6,243 nucleotides of DNA, from contig JABMRP010000802.1 in assembly GCA_013202535.1 (NCBI GenBank), forward strand, positions 1 to 6,243, written 5' to 3'. The position numbers and the translations under genes were made by a program. Below the pieces are notes generated by a model. That model made no database searches. It was not told the DNA's origin and saw only the letters and a program-made list of their open reading frames with translations. The stretch is from Planctomycetota bacterium. Lineage in GTDB: Bacteria > Planctomycetota > Planctomycetia > Pirellulales > Thermoguttaceae. How positions within the stretch are numbered: the first letter of the stretch is position 1; the number at the start of each line of letters is the position of its first letter. Positions 1 through 6,076 of this stretch are shown piece by piece.

Positions 1-410
1 ATCAGCCATCCACCACGCCGTTGCCCGACACCGAAACACCCGGGACGTCGCCGTCGGGTAGTGCGCTGGACCGGGTCGGCTCGTTCTTTGATAGATTTCG
101 GCAAGGAAACGACGGCGGGGAAGATCCCGTCGAGGCGACCGCCGGAGCCGAAGAGAGCGGCGAGGAGAAACCGACGATCCAGGGGCCGCGGATGCGAATC
201 CTGCACGGCAGCCAAGTCGACGTGTTCACGCTGGATTCGGACAGTCCGGTTGGGGAGTTGCGCCAGCGGAATCGGAGCGAGGCGGCCGACGAGCCGGCGG
301 CCGACGATCACCCCGAGGCGAAGAAAGAAGAGACCACGGGCAGCGACAGGGCAAAGGAATCGACGGAGGCAGAGACAGACACGAGAATACCGACGCCGAG
401 CGATTCGTAG
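1..410 (+). CDS. cpaB: C-terminal end of a probable CpaB/RcpC Flp pilus assembly protein (5' truncated)
   Basis: This reading frame is open from the left edge (first full codon at 3) to TAG at 408-410, giving 135 visible residues, so the gene starts outside the window. CpaB/RcpC is a periplasmic Tad protein, usually with an SAF domain, thought to work with the secretin. The SAF part is not visible here. What can be seen is a short stretch around visible residues 63-78 (RMRILHGSQVDVFTLD), which resembles the 'hGxxVxV' strand near the end of CpaB proteins. It is flanked by low-complexity segments rich in Glu, Asp, Ala, Ser and Thr. Its place directly upstream of the secretin matches the usual cpaB-cpaC order, and this is the main support for the name. 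A TTG at 21 opens an apparent ORF, but nothing suggests a real start there. The final 55 residues look disordered and highly charged. The family call is an inference. Confidence 0.6.
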   Translation, partial: QPSTTPLPDTETPGTSPSGSALDRVGSFFDRFRQGNDGGEDPVEATAGAEESGEEKPTIQGPRMRILHGSQVDVFTLDSDSPVGELRQRNRSEAADEPAADDHPEAKKEETTGSDRAKESTEAETDTRIPTPSDS

Positions 411-421
411 CGAATCGTTTT
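401..421 (+). terminator. Terminator-like hairpin centred on the cpaB stop codon
   Basis: CGATTCG (401-407) and CGAATCG (411-417) form a perfect 7 bp inverted repeat. The three-base loop is exactly the TAG stop codon, and TTTT (418-421) follows. With G-U pairs the stem could extend a few bases into the T run. The shape is that of a short intrinsic terminator or mRNA 3'-end stabiliser, but the stem is short and only about half GC. Partial termination, attenuation or no function are all possible. Confidence 0.35.
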
Positions 422-479
422 CGGCAATTCCCAAGGGCTCAAAGCCACGACATGCCACGGAAGTGCGTGTCGAGGGAGA

Positions 480-500
480 ATCCGTCACGAAATCACGGAT
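480..500 (+). repeat. Inverted repeat just upstream of the secretin ribosome binding site
   Basis: ATCCGT (480-485) and ACGGAT (495-500) are perfect reverse complements separated by 9 bases. The repeat ends 5 bases before the AAGGA ribosome binding site of cpaC. It could fold as a small hairpin in the mRNA leader, or be an operator-like site. A 6 bp match at this distance can also arise by chance. The rest of the 411-519 gap shows no gene. Confidence 0.3.
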
Positions 501-505
501 ATTAC

Positions 506-513
506 AAGGAAGA
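506..513 (+). promoter_or_regulatory. Ribosome binding site of the secretin gene
   Basis: AAGGAAGA at 506-513 is a purine-rich Shine-Dalgarno match; its AAGGA core leaves 9 bases before ATG at 520. It decides the start of the secretin gene, because the same frame stays open upstream as far as 61 without coding sense. The following codons encode a signal peptide, which confirms the choice. Confidence 0.6.
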
Positions 514-519
514 CCAAGG

Positions 520-2244
520 ATGGCTAGCTATTCTCTTCGCCAAAGTTTGGCCACACTGGCCTGTATCGCCGCGTTGGCGGCGTGCATATCAATGCTTCCC
601 CCCGGCGGGGAATCACGGGCCCACGCGCAGCAGATTTCTCCGCTGCCGTTTCGAGCTCCGTCGCCTCAAGCACCCTCGTCCCATGCGGCGAACCGACTCG
701 GTGGGGGAGGTTCGATCATCTACCAGGTCGAGCATTCGCCGCCGACGATGGAGATGACCGTCAATACCAGCCGGATTCTGACGCTGGACGTGGACATTCC
801 GCAGGCCCAGGTCAACAATCCCAATATCTTGGAATTGACTCCCCTTTCGTCGAAGCAGGTGCAGATTTTCGCCAAGACACCGGGGGTGACACAGGTCAAT
901 CTGTGGGATCGCGACCCCCAATCGACCAACCCGGCTCCCAAGATCTACACCATTGACGTCGTGGTGGTGGGCGATGCCGAGGAGTTGCGGCTCCTGCTGG
1001 AGCGGCAGTTTCCCAAGTCGGCGCTGCGCGTGACGCCCGTCTCGAAGAACGTCGTCATCTCCGGATACGTCGACATGGCGGACAACGTGCCCAAGATCAT
1101 GCGGATCTGCGAGCAGTTCTACGGCCAGGCAATCAACAACATGACCGTCGGCGGCGTGCAGCAGGTCAAGCTGCATATCAAGGTGATGGAAGTCTCGCGG
1201 ACGAAATTGCGCTCGCTCGGTTTCGATTTCGCCAAGATCACCGGCAGCAATGTCGTGGCCTCCAGCGTCAGCGGGCTTCTTACCGGAATCAGCGACGGCG
1301 TGGTGGGCGCCAGCGCCAAGGAGACGTTTTCCTTCGCGGTAGTGAATGGCGGCGGGGCTTTCTTCGGCATATTGGAGGCGTTGCGGCAGGATAGCCTGCT
1401 CAAGATACTCTCCGAGCCGACCCTGGTTACCATCAGCGGCCGACCGGCTTATTTCCGCGTGGGCGGTGAGTTTCCCGTCCAAGTGCTCGGACCTCAGGGC
1501 ACCACCGGGATCGAATATAAAAAATTCGGCACCGAGGTCGATTTCGTACCCATCGTGCTGGGTAACGGAAAGATACGCCTGGAGGTTCGTCCGAGAATTA
1601 GCGAACCAACGGGGGAAGGCGGGCTCTCGGTCCGCGAGGTGGATACGGGAGTGGAAATGGAAGCGGGGCAAACACTGGCCCTGGCCGGGTTGGTGCAGAC
1701 GCGAACCGAAGCCCAACGCCGGGGGCTCCCGTGGGTCAGTGAAATCCCCTATATCGGAGCTGCGTTTCGGCGCGTGGAACACGTCGACAACGAAATCGAA
1801 CTGCTGATCATGGTCACGCCCGAGTTGGTCGAGGCCATGGATCAAGAGGAGGTCCCCCGATGCGGACCGGGGATGGGGACGAGATCACCGAACGACGTGC
1901 AGGCGTACCTCGGAGGGCATCTCGAAATGCCCGCGTGCAACGGCTGCGGCGGCTTCGGATGCCAATCTTGCGCCGGCTACGCACCCCAGGGAACGCCCCA
2001 AGTTGCCCCGGTCGGCGAAGTGCCCGCCGCTGGGCAGGGTTCGTTTCCCCAACCCCCCGGACCACCAGCGTCGGCGGGGATGCCGCTCTCGTCCGGTGGA
2101 TTCCAAGGAGCAAGGGCCGCGGGCTATCCGCCGAATTCGTACACCGGGGCCAGCCGGCAGTATCCCGCGCGAACCGTCCCTTCAGCCAGAAACAGCGGGC
2201 GTTCCGGGTTCATCGGGCCGGTTGGTTATGACGTAGCACAATAG
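520..2244 (+). CDS. cpaC: CpaC/RcpA-type Tad pilus outer-membrane secretin
   Basis: The product (574 aa) is the outer-membrane ring through which the Flp pilus leaves the cell. ATG 520 was chosen because it has a ribosome binding site and begins a signal peptide: Arg7, a hydrophobic stretch over residues 9-25, and a possible signal peptidase I site AHA-QQ after residue 36. An alternative lipobox LAAC lies at 19-22. Residues about 74-150 match the secretin/pilus N-domain (TLDVDIPQAQVNNP, then GVTQVNLWD). Residues about 152-206 are BON-like. Residues about 213-437 are the secretin domain, with VGGEFPVQV at 314-322, LALAGLVQTR at 386-395 and GLPWVSEIPYIGAAF at 402-416, and the domain ends in IELLIMVTPELV. 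After the secretin domain comes a 130-residue Gly/Pro/Ser-rich tail with CxxC-x4-CxxC at 473-484, which ordinary CpaC proteins lack. The domain and the neighbours make the identification firm. The function of the tail is unknown. Confidence 0.93.
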   Translation: MASYSLRQSLATLACIAALAACISMLPPGGESRAHAQQISPLPFRAPSPQAPSSHAANRLGGGGSIIYQVEHSPPTMEMTVNTSRILTLDVDIPQAQVNNPNILELTPLSSKQVQIFAKTPGVTQVNLWDRDPQSTNPAPKIYTIDVVVVGDAEELRLLLERQFPKSALRVTPVSKNVVISGYVDMADNVPKIMRICEQFYGQAINNMTVGGVQQVKLHIKVMEVSRTKLRSLGFDFAKITGSNVVASSVSGLLTGISDGVVGASAKETFSFAVVNGGGAFFGILEALRQDSLLKILSEPTLVTISGRPAYFRVGGEFPVQVLGPQGTTGIEYKKFGTEVDFVPIVLGNGKIRLEVRPRISEPTGEGGLSVREVDTGVEMEAGQTLALAGLVQTRTEAQRRGLPWVSEIPYIGAAFRRVEHVDNEIELLIMVTPELVEAMDQEEVPRCGPGMGTRSPNDVQAYLGGHLEMPACNGCGGFGCQSCAGYAPQGTPQVAPVGEVPAAGQGSFPQPPGPPASAGMPLSSGGFQGARAAGYPPNSYTGASRQYPARTVPSARNSGRSGFIGPVGYDVAQ

Positions 2245-2270
2245 AGAGGCCTGTCGCCGCCGGGGCGCTA

Positions 2271-2302
2271 CGCCGCATCGGGCCCGTTCGATGGACCCGG
2301 CG
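2271..2302 (+). repeat. Imperfect hairpin in the secretin-cpaE gap
   Basis: In the 89-base gap, CGCCG-CATCG (2271-2280) can pair with CGATG (2289-2293) and CGGCG (2298-2302). This gives two 5 bp helices, an 8-base loop and a 4-base bulge (GACC) on one side. No T run follows, so it is not a typical intrinsic terminator. It could be an mRNA processing or stability element, or chance in GC-rich DNA. No promoter stands out in this gap. Confidence 0.25.
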
Positions 2303-2333
2303 TTGGCGGCGCGCTCTTGCCGTGCCTACTGCC

Positions 2334-3548
2334 ATGGAAAACGTTCTCAGACTCGCCATCGTCGATCCGGATGACCGCGCGCGCGACGCGTTGAAGGCAA
2401 CGCTTCTGGGCATGGACATGATTTGGCTGGAGGCCGAGTCTTCCCGCTACGAGTTCTTCACCGACATCGTCGCGCAAACCAATCCGGACATCGGCCTGAT
2501 CGGTCTGGACGGCGATCCCGACAAGGCACTCAATCTGGTTGCCGAGTTGGCGGCGAGTTGTCCCGACTGTTCGGTCCTGGTCGTCAGTTCGTCGACCGAC
2601 GGAAACCTGATCCTCCGCGCCATGCGGGCAGGGGCCAAGGAGTTCCTCCCCCAACCGATTCGGCTCGAGGATCTGCTCGGTGCATTGGAACGCATCAGCG
2701 ATCGGCGTTTCGGCAAGAAAGAGGGCCGGCATCGGGGGAGCAAAGTGATCGCCGTGGCCGGTGCGACCGGCGGCGTGGGAACGACCAGCCTGGCCGTGAA
2801 CCTGGGCTGCGCACTGGCGAGAAACGAAGCCAACACGGCGGCGCTGGTCGATCTCGATCTCTGTCTGGGGGACGCCGACGTCTGCCTCGACACGATTCCC
2901 GACTATACCCTGGTCGACGTGGCCCAGAACGTGACGCGCCTGGATTTCGCGCTGTTGAAACGTTCGCTGACGAAGCACTCTTCCGGTCTCTTTCTCCTGC
3001 CGCGTCCTGTCCAACTGGAAGACATCGACCTGATCACACCTGAAGATTTGCGCCGCGTCATCGGGTTGCTCAAAGCCACCTTTTCCCATCTGGTGCTCGA
3101 TCTGTCGAAAAGCTACAGCCGGATCGATCGCGTGGCCATGGAAATGGCGGACCACGTTCTCCTGGTGACCCAACTCGATCTTCCCTGTCTGCGAAACATC
3201 GTGCGACTCATGTCGTCCTTCAACGAAATGAAGGCGCTTGCCGACAAGATCAAGATCGTCGTCAACCGCGTGGGGCTGGACAACGGGCAGATCACCACGA
3301 AGAAGGCCCAGGAAACGATCGGCAAGGAGATCTTCTGGCAGTTTCCCAACGACTATCGGACGATGGTCGAGGTTCGCAACAACGGCGTGCCGTTGGTCGA
3401 ACAGGCCCCCAAAGCCGCCGTCACGCAGTCGTACCTCGCCTTGGCCGATTGGTTTTCCGGCAAGAGCACCGACCCGCCCGCCGCCTCCGGCGGCAAGGAA
3501 TCGGTCATCGGCCGTTTCCTGCCATTCTTGTCGAGCAAGCGGAAGTAG
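2334..3548 (+). CDS. cpaE: CpaE/TadZ-type pilus localisation protein, degenerate receiver plus MinD-like ATPase fold
   Basis: The product (404 aa) belongs to the CpaE/TadZ family, which positions the Tad machine at its cellular site. Residues about 5-120 form a response-regulator-like fold (LAIVDPDD at 7-14, VLVVSSSTD at 81-89, MRAGAKEFLPQPI at 97-109). The usual phospho-acceptor column reads Gly57 and the switch lysine is Gln107, so phosphorylation is unlikely. Residues about 137-370 are a ParA/MinD-like domain. Its P-loop reads GATGGVGTTS (143-152), with Thr where both the signature lysine (145) and the Walker A lysine (150) are expected. LVDLDLCLGD at 171-180 and HLVLDLSKS at 252-260 mark the second switch and Walker B-like strands. 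The tail SVIGRFLPFLSSKRK is short, hydrophobic and basic. ATG 2334 fits the start of the first beta strand; an in-frame GTG at 2322 would add four residues. Neither start has a clear Shine-Dalgarno match. The gene sits between secretin and ATPase, as expected in tad loci. Confidence 0.9.
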   Translation: MENVLRLAIVDPDDRARDALKATLLGMDMIWLEAESSRYEFFTDIVAQTNPDIGLIGLDGDPDKALNLVAELAASCPDCSVLVVSSSTDGNLILRAMRAGAKEFLPQPIRLEDLLGALERISDRRFGKKEGRHRGSKVIAVAGATGGVGTTSLAVNLGCALARNEANTAALVDLDLCLGDADVCLDTIPDYTLVDVAQNVTRLDFALLKRSLTKHSSGLFLLPRPVQLEDIDLITPEDLRRVIGLLKATFSHLVLDLSKSYSRIDRVAMEMADHVLLVTQLDLPCLRNIVRLMSSFNEMKALADKIKIVVNRVGLDNGQITTKKAQETIGKEIFWQFPNDYRTMVEVRNNGVPLVEQAPKAAVTQSYLALADWFSGKSTDPPAASGGKESVIGRFLPFLSSKRK

Positions 3549-3610
3549 CCGCCACAACCGGTGCGATCGGCACACCCCGTTCGACCCCCCCCTCCCTGGC
3601 TACCGTGTCG

Positions 3611-3646
3611 CGACGAGGTTATCTCCTCGATGTCTCCCCGACGAGG
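3611..3646 (+). repeat. CGACGAGG direct repeats with an overlapping inverted repeat
   Basis: CGACGAGG occurs at 3611-3618 and again at 3639-3646, a start-to-start spacing of 28 bases. CGAGG at 3614-3618 is also the left arm of an inverted repeat with CCTCG at 3625-3629 (6-base loop). The arrangement could be a binding site for a regulator, about 30-65 bases upstream of the sigma-54-like -12 element. It could also be chance; the matches are short. Confidence 0.25.
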
Positions 3647-3659
3647 GAAACTCTTCCGG

Positions 3660-3676
3660 TTGGGCAGTTTCTTGCC
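3660..3676 (+). promoter_or_regulatory. Candidate sigma-54 (-24/-12) promoter for cpaF-tadB-tadC
   Basis: TTGGGCAG at 3660-3667, four bases, then TTGC at 3672-3675 line up with the sigma-54 consensus TTGGCACG-N4-TTGC. The invariant GG (3662-3663) and GC (3674-3675) have the correct 12-base offset. Three bases between GG and the conserved G do not match, and the base after TTGC is C instead of A/T. Transcription would begin near 3687, leaving a leader of about 90 bases before cpaF. No clearly better sigma-70-like pair is visible in this gap: TTGCCG (3672) with TTCTAT (3693) is weak and has a 15-base spacer. Confidence 0.35.
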
Positions 3677-3776
3677 GTTGCGTAAGCTATGTTTCTATGG
3701 GCCCGCCGTGTCGTTTCTCCGCGGCTCCCCCGTCTCGTCACGAAGGAAGAGCCGGCCACCGGAATAGGTCCTGGAA

Positions 3777-5096
3777 ATGAAAACGATGCCACCCACCCTG
3801 CGCACCGGCGAATCGAAGCAACAGAGCTTTGAAGACCTCAAACGACGGATCCACAGCAAACTGGTCGACAAGCTCGATATGGCTCGCGTCGGCGAATTGG
3901 AGGGGGATGTCCTCCGCCGCGAGATTCGCCTGGTGGTCGAGCACCTTTGCGACGGCGAAGGCACTCTGCTCAATCGCAACGAACGGGAACGCCTCATAGA
4001 GGAAGTGCTCGATGAAACATTCGGCTTGGGACCGCTGGAACTACTGCTCAAAGACAACACAATCAGTGACATTCTGATCAACGGACCCAAAAACGTCTAC
4101 GTCGAACGCCGCGGCAAGATGGAAAAGACCAGCGTCGTCTTTCGCGACAACGACCACCTGATGCAGATCATCGACCGGATCGTCTCGCAAGTGGGGCGGC
4201 GCGTCGACGAGGTGTGCCCGATGGTCGACGCCCGACTGGCCGACGGTTCCCGCGTCAACGCCATCATTCCTCCCTTGGCGCTGGACGGGGCGTCGGTCTC
4301 GATCCGCCGATTCGGTTCCAATCCGCTCAAACTGGAAGATCTGCTCAACTACAAGGCCTTCACGCCGGAAATGGTCATGCTGCTGGAAGGCGCCATCAAG
4401 GCCCGGCTCAACATCATCATCTCCGGCGGAACCGGCTCCGGTAAGACGACGCTGCTGAACACGCTTTCCAGCTTCATCTCCAACGAAGACCGGATCGTCA
4501 CCATTGAAGACGCCGCCGAATTGCAGTTGCAGCAGGAACACGTCGTTCGGCTGGAGACGCGCCCGCCGAACATCGAAGGGAAGGGTGCCATCACGGCTAC
4601 CGATCTGGTGCGCAACACCCTGCGAATGCGGCCCGAGCGGATCATCATCGGCGAATGCCGCGGGCCGGAAACGCTCGACATGCTCCAGGCCATGAACACC
4701 GGCCACGAGGGGTCGCTAACCACGATCCACGCCAACACGCCGCGCGACGGCGTGGCGCGTATCGAAACGATGATCACGATGGCCGGGTTCGAACTTCCCC
4801 TGAAAGCCATGCGGCAGCAAGTGGCCAGTGCCGTCGACTTGATCGTCCAGGCAAGCCGGCTGCAAGGCGGCTCGCGAAAAATTACCCATATCACGGAAGT
4901 CGTCGGTATGGAACAGGACACGATCGTCATGCAGGATATTTATCGCTACCTGCAAGACGGGATTGACGAGAACGGGCGGGCCTACGGGCGGTTTATCGCC
5001 GAGGGGGTTCGCCCGACGTTCATGGATCGACTGGAATCAGCCGGCGTGCGGTTGCCCTCCAGCGCCTTCCGCCAGCGAGTTATGATGGAGGATTAG
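3777..5096 (+). CDS. cpaF: CpaF/TadA-type Tad pilus secretion ATPase
   Basis: The product (439 aa) is the cytoplasmic hexameric ATPase of the GspE/VirB11 superfamily that powers Flp pilus assembly against the TadB/TadC platform. An N-terminal helical region (about 15-90) precedes a domain containing the typical stretches NTISDILINGP (94-104) and DARLADGSRVNAIIPP (151-166). The catalytic core shows Walker A GGTGSGKTT at 217-225 (Lys223), the Asp box VTIEDAAELQ at 241-250, Walker B IIIGECRG at 289-296 (Glu293) and the His box GHEGSLTTIHAN at 309-320. All key residues are present, so it should be active, and the length is normal for CpaF. ATG 3777 is preceded by only a weak AGG at 3766-3768. ATG 3786 is an alternative start that would remove three residues. 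The gene follows a 228-base gap but is tightly linked to tadB downstream. Confidence 0.96.
   Translation: MKTMPPTLRTGESKQQSFEDLKRRIHSKLVDKLDMARVGELEGDVLRREIRLVVEHLCDGEGTLLNRNERERLIEEVLDETFGLGPLELLLKDNTISDILINGPKNVYVERRGKMEKTSVVFRDNDHLMQIIDRIVSQVGRRVDEVCPMVDARLADGSRVNAIIPPLALDGASVSIRRFGSNPLKLEDLLNYKAFTPEMVMLLEGAIKARLNIIISGGTGSGKTTLLNTLSSFISNEDRIVTIEDAAELQLQQEHVVRLETRPPNIEGKGAITATDLVRNTLRMRPERIIIGECRGPETLDMLQAMNTGHEGSLTTIHANTPRDGVARIETMITMAGFELPLKAMRQQVASAVDLIVQASRLQGGSRKITHITEVVGMEQDTIVMQDIYRYLQDGIDENGRAYGRFIAEGVRPTFMDRLESAGVRLPSSAFRQRVMMED
5086..5091 (+). promoter_or_regulatory. Ribosome binding site of tadB inside the cpaF 3' end
   Basis: TGGAGG at 5086-5091 lies in the last codons of cpaF and leaves 13 bases before ATG 5105. 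That spacing is longer than ideal, but the match to the anti-Shine-Dalgarno sequence is strong. The arrangement suggests translational coupling of tadB to cpaF. Confidence 0.55.
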
Positions 5097-5104
5097 TCTC
5101 TGCC

Positions 5105-6076
5105 ATGGACCCAATGTTTCTAGCCATAACTGCCTTCGTCGGCGTTTCCGCCATGGTCGGCGGCGCAGCGCTCTTGTTGCGTCCCAGTCCCGCCAACAAG
5201 GTGGAAGACCGACTGGACGTCTTGACCGGAACCGGTTCGCCCTCTTCGGGCAGGGATGGGGCGATGGGCGGCAGCAGCGTGCTGGCCCAACCGCTGGACC
5301 TGATGCCCGGGCTCTTAGAGAGCTTGCTCAGCCGATTCACCAACTTCAATCGCCTCTTCGAGCAAGCCGACACGACGCTGACGTTCGCCCGGCTTGCGGC
5401 GGTCTCGGCGTTCATGGCGATTGGCGCCGCGGTGGTCTCGTTCCCCTTGCAGATCAACTTAGCGCTCATACCCGTGGTGGCGCTGCTGATGGGAATGACC
5501 CCCATGGCGTGGCTTCTCTGGCGACGAAGCCGACGGCTCAAGGCGTTCGGCGCCCAACTGCCCGACGCACTGGAAATGCTCGCCCGGGCGTTGAGAGCGG
5601 GGCAAAGTCTGGCCGCCGGATTCCAGATGGTGGCCGGCGAAATGAGCCCCCCCATCGGCAAAGAGTTTGGCCGCGTCTTCGAGGAGCAGAACCTCGGAAA
5701 CTCCATGGAGGAATCGCTCAACTCGCTGACCGAACGGGTTCCCAACCTCGACCTGAGCTTCTTCGCCACGGCCGTGATCCTTCAGCGCCAGACCGGCGGT
5801 GATCTGGCCGAGATCCTCGACAAGATCGGCAAACTGATCCGCGAACGGTTTCAGATCTGGGGACAAGTCCAGGCGTTGACCGGCGAAGGGCGTCTCTCGG
5901 GTATCGTGTTACTGGCGCTGCCGCCGGCGTTGTTCTTGGCCGTGTATCAATTGAACCCCGAGTACATTACGCCGCTGTTTACCACGCCGCTGGGAAAGAA
6001 AATGCTGGCGTTCGCGATCTTCCTGCAGGTGCTGGGGGCCATCGTGATTAAGAAAATCATTACCATTAAGGTGTGA
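5105..6076 (+). CDS. tadB: TadB inner-membrane platform protein of the Tad pilus
   Basis: The product (323 aa) is a polytopic GspF-like protein that pairs with TadC to form the inner-membrane platform contacted by the CpaF ATPase. Hydrophobic segments are visible at about residues 5-25, 96-114, 118-139, 264-281 and 300-317. Between the third and fourth lies the T2SSF domain (about 150-265), with QLPDALEMLARALRAGQSL at 151-169, the ERVPNLDLSFFATAVILQRQ stretch at 210-229 and TGGDLAEILDKIGKLIRER at 230-248. These are typical of TadB. The region between the first two membrane segments (about 42-60) is rich in Gly and Ser and poorly conserved. The length is normal for the family. ATG 5105 lies 8 bases after the cpaF stop and has a strong but slightly distant ribosome binding site at 5086-5091. 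An in-frame ATG three codons later is less likely. Confidence 0.93.
   Translation: MDPMFLAITAFVGVSAMVGGAALLLRPSPANKVEDRLDVLTGTGSPSSGRDGAMGGSSVLAQPLDLMPGLLESLLSRFTNFNRLFEQADTTLTFARLAAVSAFMAIGAAVVSFPLQINLALIPVVALLMGMTPMAWLLWRRSRRLKAFGAQLPDALEMLARALRAGQSLAAGFQMVAGEMSPPIGKEFGRVFEEQNLGNSMEESLNSLTERVPNLDLSFFATAVILQRQTGGDLAEILDKIGKLIRERFQIWGQVQALTGEGRLSGIVLLALPPALFLAVYQLNPEYITPLFTTPLGKKMLAFAIFLQVLGAIVIKKIITIKV

Larger units (their letters stand above)
3549..3776. other. 228-base intergenic region before cpaF
   Basis: This is the longest non-coding stretch in the window. No convincing gene is present on either strand. Frames that cross it are short, rich in Arg/Pro/Ser, and read as shadows of the neighbours. 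It contains a pyrimidine-rich start, a pair of CGACGAGG direct repeats, a small inverted repeat and a sigma-54-like site, listed separately. It also leads into a weak AGG (3766-3768) placed 8 bases before the cpaF start. The length suggests that cpaF-tadB-tadC may have a promoter of their own, which is an inference. Confidence 0.6.

Noticed and set aside
61..519. In-frame 153-residue N-terminal extension of the secretin reading frame
   Set aside because: The extension is Arg-rich and reads out of frame through the cpaB end. A signal peptide and a ribosome binding site mark ATG 520 as the true start.
613..1845. 410-residue open frame on the minus strand opposite the secretin
   Set aside because: It has no motifs and shadow-like composition; the plus-strand secretin is unmistakable.
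1936..1971. DnaJ-like zinc finger in the secretin tail
   Set aside because: The CxxC spacing is similar, but there are only two CxxC pairs and no DnaJ-type repeats, and the protein is exported. It is reported only as a cysteine cluster.
2268..3575. 435-residue open frame on the minus strand opposite cpaE
   Set aside because: It is longer than cpaE but has His/Arg/Asp/Gln-rich composition with no recognisable motif. It is the antisense shadow of a GC-rich gene whose plus-strand product has clear CpaE motifs.
3630..3767. Possible 45-residue small protein in the gap before cpaF (ATG 3630, GAGG 11 bases upstream)
   Set aside because: The product is rich in Arg, Pro and Ser with no membrane segment or known small-protein pattern, the ribosome binding site is distant, and the frame overlaps the promoter candidate.
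520..5096. Type II secretion or classical type IV pilus locus instead of Tad
   Set aside because: The secretin plus CpaE plus CpaF plus TadB/TadC order, and the CpaF-type ATPase boxes, are specific to Tad. No PilQ, PilM or GspC-like partner is seen.
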